Below, one piece after another: positions 57,542-64,000 of a stretch of DNA of 64,000 nucleotides; within the stretch, counting starts at the first letter, position 1, and each line of letters begins with the position of its first letter. The stretch spans positions 1,650,001 through 1,714,000 of the forward strand of contig JARFJB010000974.1 in assembly GCA_036346205.1 (NCBI GenBank). The letters are read 5' to 3'. Source of the stretch: Vesta saturnalis. Taxonomy: Eukaryota > Arthropoda > Insecta > Coleoptera > Lampyridae. The position numbers and the translations under genes were made by a program. Under the pieces are notes generated by a model. That model was not told where the DNA came from, made no database searches, and saw only the letters and a program-made list of their open reading frames with translations.

Positions 57542-57868
57542 ATGTCCGTATCTCCTACTTTATCTCTCGTACTTATTGTAGTTTCTATCTATATGTCTCT
57601 CTCTTACCCATGCAACAAATTCCTATGTGAGCCAGAATCCCCACAGCTATACTACTTCGTGATTTTCATAAAGTTTAATCCCAAAAATATAAAAAACCCG
57701 AGCAACAAATTTCCGTTTAGGGTGGCAAAGTTGCACCGAATTATAACAAATGATTTCGATAGAATACCACCAAGCTTAGAAACGATCTGGAAAATATGTC
57801 AACTATTTTCAATAATAAACGCCATCAACCAATCAGCGGTTGTGATTTTCTTAGTGCACACTCTGTAA
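57542..57868 (+). CDS. Unrecognised 108-codon frame
   Basis: An uninterrupted frame with a hydrophobic start (SLVLIVVSIYMSLSYPC), which could pass for a signal peptide, two cysteines close behind it and a basic middle (KFPFRVAKLHRIITNDFDRI). I know no family like it. Base composition resembles the surroundings, there is no splice or promoter evidence, and the end (CACACTCTGTA) resembles a mariner tip, so the frame may be chance inside a non-coding repeat. Confidence 0.15.
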   Translation: MSVSPTLSLVLIVVSIYMSLSYPCNKFLCEPESPQLYYFVIFIKFNPKNIKNPSNKFPFRVAKLHRIITNDFDRIPPSLETIWKICQLFSIINAINQSAVVIFLVHTL

Positions 57869-57869
57869 A

Positions 57870-58840
57870 ATACATATTTTAAAAAACTCGTTTGTCAGTT
57901 CGTGCTTTTTAGTTTTTTTTAATTTGTTTGTTTGTATTTCATTTTGCTTAATTAGCATTTATGTTATTAAATAAGTTTACAAGTGTATGTTGTATATTTT
58001 ATGACAATTTAAGAAAGTCTAATTGTCTTTTGTTTTGTTTTAGGTGTACTAAAGCATGAGTTCGAGTTAGGCAACCAATGTTACAAAACTGTATTTCATA
58101 GTTTCTTCTGTTTACAATTTTGACAAGACCGCCAAATGAATTTATTTGTACCTGTGCCTATGAATGCACATTGCAAACATACAGCTCCCTAGGTTACGCC
58201 ATCCCGTGGCGATTCTAAGCTTGGTGCAACTATACAATTGTTAGCTAAGTACTTTAACGTCAGCTGTACTAACTTCATATTGAGCAGACACTCCTAAATA
58301 TTTGCTACTGATAGGCGCACCAAGTGTTTTTGGTGGTAAAGAATTGAACCAAATTGTAGTATAGGTTTAAAACGATCACACTGTAATAGTTGTGCTAACT
58401 TTAGGTGTATTCTAGGACGAGTCTCCAAAATTTTGTTACGCTCAAGATTGCATTTCCATTCTTGTTTACCAGAACCGCTCATATACAAATTCAATATTGA
58501 AATTATTCTATGCAATTAATATTTTGTACAAATAATACCCTTATAAACTACACATGAATACTAACTTATATAGTCAGGATAACTCAATATTACTTTTATA
58601 ATTGAATTAGGGACCCAGATCGATTAGCAAATGCTCTTAAAGAAGTGAAAAATAATACTATCCAACTGTTCGTTTATTTGCTCCGGATTAAAATAAAATA
58701 TTGACATTATATGTACTGAAACGTTCCAACAAGCGACACTTATATACATTTTTCTACAATTATTGAAATATTCGTTCAAAACGTAACATTGTGGAAGAAA
58801 TCACGGAATGATATAAACATTTTTTGTTGCCATAGTTGGA
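57870..58840. other. Mostly featureless; degraded coding-like patch on the minus strand
   Basis: The minus strand from 58515 to about 58060 reads MSGSGKQEWKCNLERNKILE and, after stops, CLQCAFIGTGTNKF and CQNCKQKK. Paired cysteines give it a coding look but I cannot place it, and it may be chance. Confidence 0.2.
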
Positions 58841-58847
58841 AGAGATG

Positions 58848-59150
58848 GATTTGGATGGCACGTTCTTCCACCAGGACAGTGCCACGAGTCACTATTCTGG
58901 AGTTATCATCGATTTATTGAAGGAAATGTTCGGGTAACGTTAAGTTTTCAAGATGCAAGAAATCCACGAAGATTTGAACAAATTTCGTAAGGCACTTGAC
59001 CTTCCAGAGGTTGAGATTCAACACGGTTGGATTTTTTATGGGGTTACCCTAAGTCAGTGCTCAATTCCGACCAAGCTTCAGATAGTACATGGCTAGAAAA
59101 CTAACATAAAGTGTTGCATTCGTAGAATTAATATGGGTTTATTTTATAAA
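58848..59150 (+). pseudogene. Mariner-like transposase C-terminal relic (DD41D type)
   Basis: The plus strand reads DLDGTFFHQDSATSHYSGVI and IDLLKEMFG (second Asp region, normally QQDGATCH), then in other frames a remnant with TRLDFLWGYPKSVLNSDQA (third Asp) and LENxHKVLHS. The intervening WPPRSCDL block is rubbed out. N-terminal and first catalytic parts are missing. Confidence 0.75.
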
Positions 59151-59171
59151 GTGACCGAAACTGATTAACTT

Positions 59172-59400
59172 TATTTCTTGTTAATTGGGTTAGTAGGCCT
59201 ATTTCCACAGTTTTATTCGCTTTTTAACGCGATGTTTCGGAAGCGGACTCTGCTTCCGTCATCAGGCTGTCCTGCGAAGGACTGTTGTTCCGCACTTAAG
59301 TCGGATTTTTTTCTCAAGCACTTGACTACTCTCAGATTCGAACTTGGTACCATTGAGTTGTAAATCTGACACCTTTACCGTTGAGCCACTGAGTAATCCA
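59172..59400 (-). mobile_element. tRNA-headed SINE carrying a hammerhead-like motif (copy 1)
   Basis: On the minus strand it starts GGATTACTCAGTGGCTCAAC, with box A-like TGGCTCAACGGT and box B-like AGTTCGAATCT about 40 bases apart, an anticodon-loop-like TTTACAA, then a body with CTGATGACGGAAGC ... GCTTCCGAAAC and an end near TTAACAAG. A second copy is 61590-61800, a head fragment 62220-62300, and a tail-like fragment occurs near 55268-55300. Pol III would drive such an element; it needs a LINE or Penelope partner to move. Confidence 0.68.
59235..59265 (-). ncRNA. Hammerhead-ribozyme-like core in SINE copy 1
   Basis: Minus strand: CTGATGA, stem GGAAGC with GCTTCC around a 7-base loop, then GAAAC, then a TCGC...GCGA hairpin. 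One extra C lies between CTGATGA and the stem, which departs from the canonical hammerhead, and the cleavage triplet is unclear. Confidence 0.4.
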
Positions 59401-59413
59401 ATATATATTTTTT

Positions 59414-60995
59414 AGAACTTGCAATACAACACGATGTTTCAGTCGTACCATTGGCGCTCGTATTATCACGTCACAGGCTACTTTTCAGGAAAAAAGTAGG
59501 ATGCCGCTGATTTCTCTAAAAATAAAAGATATTTTCTATTTCCTTGTTCAATTGTGAAGAAAAAAGCTCTCTTGACTTTTTATCGTACGACGTACCGTTT
59601 TTGAGTAAAAAAAACATTTTAGTGCACGTCCATTTATCATGCGTACAAAAATATTTTTAAACATTCAGGTATTATTCACTGACATATTGAATGAGTCTCG
59701 CGATTAATAATTTTGTATGTGTCGAATTTGTTGAAGTTCCTTATCATGAATCGCTATACGAATGCCGAGATGACCGACATGCACTACATTTATGGATTTG
59801 CTGATGGGAATGCATTAGAAGCTAGGCGGTTGTATACTTAAATATTTCCGGGCCGTATTGCTTCTGATAGAAAAACTTTCGAATGTATTCATCGGCGTCT
59901 TTATGAAACAGGTACATTAAAACGAAATGGAGGATCCGGAAGGCCAAGGACAGCAAGAGCGGTAGAGCTGAAAGAGGATGTGCTGGACATGATTGAAGAA
60001 CATCGAGGTACTTCTACTCGAAAAATTGCTGACGCTTTGGATGTAAGTAATGGGACTATTTGGCACATTCTTAAGGAAAATTTGTTGTATCCATTCCATA
60101 TACAACGCGTTCAAGCACTTCTTCTTGCTGATTTTCCTCCTCGCATTGCATTCTGTCACTGGTTTTTGCACAAAATGGTTCAACTCCTGATGTTTTGATT
60201 CTTTTCACCGATGAAGCGAATTTTTCAAGAAATGCAATACGGAGTTTCCATAATAACCATGTATGGTGTGAAGAAAATCCAAATGAAATTGTTGAAGATC
60301 GTTTTCAACATCAGTTTTCTTTGAACGTTTGGAATGGGATTGTGGGTGACTGCCTAATTGGACCGGTATTTCTACCCGGGAGACTTACCGAGAGGTAGAT
60401 TTTGGAAACTCGGTTGAGTCCTGCAATTCATGCACCCTTTTGGAATTAACACGCTAAACTGTGCTGGACTTTGCCTGAGATGGACGTACCATTAGCATTA
60501 GAGATGCAATGTTATGCACGATGGCACCAGCCCACTTTAAGTCCTTGGTAGCTCGTGATTTCTTGAACAACAGAAGCATACGGAAATCGTTGGATTGGCC
60601 GGGTGGACCTCACTTATGGCCTGGTCACGATTCCCTCAATGGGACTTAAATCCTGATTTTTTCCTGTGGGGCCATTTGAAGTCCTTGTGTACTTCCATTG
60701 GAAAACGTAGAAGACTTAGAAATAATCATTGCTGGGTGCAACTCAATTAAAACAGATCCTGGTGTTTTGAGAGATTCGCCAGTCAATGAGGAGAAGTTGA
60801 TTCTTGTATCACGAGCTCGAGGTGGTCACTTTGAAACAAGTTTTTGTAAATTTTGGTTGGTAAAAAAATTAAAAACATTTTTATTTTTAGAAAAATCAGC
60901 GGCATCCTACTTTTTTCTTGAAAATAGCCTGTGGCGTGCCAATACGCGCGCCAATGGTACGACTGAAACAAATATGTTGTACTGCAAAGTATGTG
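59414..60995 (+). mobile_element. DD41D mariner-like element
   Basis: Inverted repeats of about 110 bases: 59414-59530 and 60885-60995 (shared ACTTTTTTCYTGAAAA-type block, GTAGGATGCCGCTGATTT and TTTCAGTCGTACCATTGGCG). The SINE copy ends just left of it. Exact TA tips were not fixed. Confidence 0.75.
59745..60850 (+). pseudogene. DD41D mariner-like transposase (broken)
   Basis: Starts MNRYTNAEMTDMHYIYGFAD, then GNALEARRLYT with a TAA, RRLYETGTLKRNGGSGRPRT, TSTRKIADALDVSNGTIWHI and LYPFHIQRVQALLLADFPPR. A frameshift near 60190 leads to ILFTDEANFSRNAI (first Asp) and NVWNGIVGDCLIGPVFLPGR. Past 60400 the sequence decays: MHDGTSPL for the second Asp block and NPDFFLWGHLKSLC for the end, where the LD pair has become PD. 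C-terminal HFETSF replaces the usual GGHFE. Confidence 0.85.
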
Positions 60996-61202
60996 TCTCC
61001 CACAACTATTGACACGAGTAAAATTTCATTGTGATATCTCAAGCCGTTTTGGAAAAATCTAATTTTGACTGTTTTTTTTAAATTAAACTTCAACACGCTA
61101 CAGATCGGTAACGAAGCGTTTGCGGACCTATGTTTATAGGAATTTTATTGTATAAAATACGGGCAATCATCCCCTTTAATATTGCCGCATCTTTTTAAAC
61201 AC

Positions 61203-61206
<4 letters not shown>

Positions 61207-61251
<45 letters not shown>
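61207..61251. repeat. (TA)n microsatellite
   Basis: About 22 TA units next to a CACCCTTA mariner-like tip. Confidence 0.95.
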
Positions 61252-61254
<3 letters not shown>

Positions 61255-61305
61255 TTTTCGTGGTTGCGCAGTAATTTATTGCGCATGTTGCGTCGTAACC
61301 TATTG

Positions 61306-61480
61306 CGCCGATATGTTGCGCTTAAGCTCTTCGCGTCTTTGTTCTAGATATGTTCGGTGATTCCTGGTGTCCTTGCGAATGTTGTTCTTATGCTCCTGAG
61401 TTCTCACTTTGAGCGGTCTGCTGCTCTCTACTATGTATCCTCTGTCGCACTTGCATGGGGCAGAGTGAGGTTAGGTGGTT
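61306..61480 (-). pseudogene. Penelope-like GIY-YIG endonuclease fragment
   Basis: The minus strand, across close frames, gives CKCDRGYIVESSRPLKVRT and QEHKNNIRKDTRN. The GY-I-V-E-S-S-R-P-L block corresponds to Y-I-G-E-T-x-R-P-L, and R-x-x-E-H follows. It is less than 60 codons long and frameshifted. Confidence 0.55.
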
Positions 61481-61589
61481 CTCCTCTAGTGTTAGCTTGT
61501 ATATAGATGTTTCAAGCTATTCTGAAAGTTTGTTATAATTCCGGGCCGTACCGAGTTACTAATTCTGTATTGTAAGTGTTTTTGCAACT

Positions 61590-61800
61590 GTGGTTTATAT
61601 GTTAATTGTGTTAGTCGGCCTATTTCCACAGTTTTGTTCGCTTTTTAACGCGACGTTTCGGGAGCGGACTCTGCTTCAGTCATCAGGCTGTCCTGCGAAG
61701 GACTGTTTTTCCGCACTTGAGTCGGATTTTTTTCTCAAGCACTTGACTACTCTCAGATTCGAATTTGGTACCATTGAGATGTAAGTCACACCTTATTACC
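61590..61800 (-). mobile_element. tRNA-headed SINE (copy 2)
   Basis: Over 200 bases close to copy 1 (59172-59400), same strand. The tRNA-like head is truncated near 61800, where a (TA)n tract begins. The hammerhead-like core is at 61656-61686 (CTGATGA, then GAAGC...GCTCC and GAAACGTCGCG). Confidence 0.68.
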
Positions 61801-61818
61801 TAGTACTTATATTATTTA

Positions 61819-61820
61819 TA

Positions 61821-61906
<86 letters not shown>
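61819..61906. repeat. (TA)n microsatellite
   Basis: About 40 TA units between SINE copy 2 and a second Penelope fragment. Confidence 0.95.
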
Positions 61907-61909
<3 letters not shown>

Positions 61910-62080
61910 TTTCGTGGTTGCAGAGTAGTTTATTGATGTTAGTCCGTAACCTATTGCGTCGATTGTTCGCTTAAGCTCTTCGCGTCTTTGTTCTAGATAT
62001 GTTCGGTGATTCTGGCTGTCTTGCGAAGTGTTCTTATGCTCTGAGTTCTCACTTTGAGTGGCGGAATCTTAACACACATC
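61907..62080 (-). pseudogene. Penelope-like endonuclease fragment, duplicate of 61256-61440
   Basis: Matches the block starting TTTTCGTGGTTGC at 61252 for about 150 bases (shared AAGCTCTTCGCGTCTTTGTT and TAGATATGTTCGGTGATTC), with several small deletions. Both copies follow a (TA)n tract. Confidence 0.65.
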
Positions 62081-62122
62081 GGCCAATAGGTTACTCACAT
62101 GCGCAATAATTGCGACCATGAG

Positions 62123-62147
62123 TTATATATATATATACTATATATAT

Positions 62148-62220
<73 letters not shown>
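62123..62220. repeat. (TA)n microsatellite
   Basis: An interrupted start, then about 40 TA units; followed by a SINE head fragment. Confidence 0.95.
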
Positions 62221-62222
<2 letters not shown>

Positions 62223-62300
62223 TTCTAAAAATGTATATTATTACTCAGTGCTACTAATGTCAGACTTACAACTAATGGTACCAGTTATCTAAGTAGTCAT
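62220..62300 (+). repeat. SINE head fragment
   Basis: Plus strand ATTACTCAGTG, GTCAGACTTACAACTAATGG and TACCAGTTAT match the tRNA-like head of the SINE at 59400, in the opposite orientation, with a deletion in box A. Confidence 0.5.
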
Positions 62301-64000
62301 TAGATGCAACACATCTGACGACAATTATTAGGAAAATGTAAACAAAACAATTACATATAACAATTTATTTCATTTATGTTGGCTTTGTTTACTTTTAAAA
62401 ACAAATCATTCATATTGGGGGTATTAATCAGTAAATATATGTTTTGCACTGGAATATGCTCATCATTGATTTACTATTTACAAGTACTTAAATAAACATT
62501 CCAGTAAAGTTAAATGCGATTTTGGATGCCATCTTTACCTCACACGATTATTTCGAAAATTATCTAACAGTATACATGTATATAAGTTATGAACCTCCCA
62601 TTTTCTTATTGCACCCAATTTAATTATGATTTTTAATTACGTGTAACACGAAGTGATTTTTTACGTGTACTACTAAAACTGCTATGCTATTACAACTTTA
62701 TGGAAACATTAGACGTGGAAATAATATAATAAAATATTTACACGTAAAAGCATATTATAAAACATTACTGTGTAAACTAATTGACCTATAAACCAAATGT
62801 AATATAATCGCATATACGTGTTGTTAATATGAATCAATTATCATTTACTCTTAAAGTGTTGCACAAATATTATCCGAGCCAAAAATAGCAACGGTTTTAT
62901 TTGGTTACCAATAATAAAGATAAATGACATACATTCTTTCCCATTATGTTTTTTTTTTACTTTATTAAAACGTCAAGCTAAAATTAAAATGTAATCCACT
63001 GGGATTTTTCCTGTACATAAAAAGAAATGGCTTTGGTTTAAAAAACATTAACTAGAAATGCTCGTTAAAATAACATAAAAACATAACTTAACAACAGTGT
63101 AAAAATGATTTTCATGATTTCGACACGGATCCATCACTTTTTTCCTTTTCTCTTTTGAGATAAATTGATAAGTATAACGCGTAAAGCTCGAGCTATCATG
63201 ATTTGATGTCAAACATTAGCTACCTATACAGTTTGTAGCAAGTGTGTTATGACTGAATACCTTACAATGTAAATATTTTCCTTCTTGGGCAATATTTATT
63301 AACAAAATTGTTTTAGGGTAGTGTCATTTGTATATTCTATGACCCACATTACGTGTTTTGTATTGTTACACTTTGTTTCCTTCACCACAGATCATAAATT
63401 ATAGTCGGCTGAATTGTGAACACTATCACGCAGGATGGTGGCTACTTTACAAAATGATTAAGATATTACTTTAACTAGACGATCGCCATGTAAAGGATTA
63501 ATTACATAACTATATTAATACTATGATGTCAAAAGGGCTCCATACGATATTGATATTAGGGATTGTTTGGGACAGAGTTATTACGGAATATACTAGCTAG
63601 TTTTAACCCTTCCAGTGTCAACAACTTCTACTTACCATTGTCCTACGCACACCAATACACTACTAATGCATTACACAATATTTCTCTCGATGATAAAAGT
63701 CTTAGTTGACAGTATTTTATTTTATTCTGCTATCAGGGAAGCTTCATAATCACTATACTTTTCCATCTACGGGAAACACGAAAGAGTTTCATTTTGTCTT
63801 TTTATGTACTTTTCTTTCAACGATTTTGACAAATATAATGATTACAATTAACACAAAACATATAAAAAACTACATAATAATTGTAATACATTCAATAAAC
63901 TCAACAAGAGTAATAAAATTTGCAATACATTATTTTTACTTCCATACTTCGTACGTGTCAACTGATTTAACTATAAACTCTCACTTTCATACAAGTATAC
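62300..64000. other. AT-rich stretch, nothing recognised
   Basis: No open frame above 60 codons, no RNA gene and no defined repeat to the window edge. Confidence 0.45.

Overview
The window reads as intergenic DNA from an AT-rich arthropod, most probably insect, genome. The reasons are the large AT-rich stretches without reading frames, GT-AG introns inside two transposon genes, many (TA)n, CA-rich and hexamer microsatellites, and the mix of mobile-element families: Penelope-like, non-LTR, Ty3/gypsy-like, piggyBac, hAT, Tc1/mariner with DD34D and DD41D spacing, and Crypton-type tyrosine recombinases. I find no host protein gene I can defend. Almost every longer reading frame is either a broken transposon gene or an artefact of simple repeats.

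Layout. 1-2.2 kb: a Penelope-like reverse transcriptase/GIY-YIG tail in an otherwise featureless stretch. 2.2-6.2 kb: a unit bounded by inverted repeats that holds a degraded THAP zinc finger and a degraded tyrosine recombinase. 6.3-9.8 kb: two non-LTR relics, one split cleanly by a 1039-bp TTAA-inserting element. 10.8-12 kb: a long palindrome, a second tyrosine-recombinase relic with a small intron, and a tRNA-derived sequence. 12.0-14.7 kb: a 1.9-kb hexamer satellite with a roughly 200-bp higher-order period, then a CA-rich repeat. 16.6-18.9 kb: a DD41D mariner-like element with long inverted repeats. 19.1-21.3 kb: a piggyBac element beside a jockey-type ORF1 relic. 22-27.8 kb: mostly empty, with one more CA-rich repeat and a Penelope 3' end. 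28.0-34.9 kb: three DD41D elements, one inserted at a TA inside the inverted repeat of another. 34.9-35.3 kb: two tRNA-derived sequences in inverted orientation. 35.3-39.7 kb: a CR1-group retrotransposon (minus strand) with an internal 451-bp triplication. 39.8-42.7 kb: a DD34D mariner, a hairpin, and another DD41D relic. 42.7-47.0 kb: a hAT element with a readable exon-intron start and a small palindromic element in its intron. 47.2-54 kb: Penelope fragments, one broken by a truncated Ty3/gypsy-like element. 54-62.3 kb: more RT, Penelope and DD41D debris, and tRNA-headed SINE copies carrying a hammerhead-like motif next to (TA)n tracts. 62.3-64 kb: nothing recognisable.

No working pathway joins these pieces. 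Their relation is nested insertion, which gives a relative order: the 1.63-kb DD41D element is younger than its 4.3-kb host element; the 1.04-kb TTAA element is younger than its LINE; the 470-bp palindromic element is younger than the hAT gene; and the Ty3/gypsy-like fragment is younger than the Penelope copy it interrupts. All family calls come from motif recognition by eye, with no database search. Frame joins were worked out by hand, so exact breakpoints can be off by a few bases.
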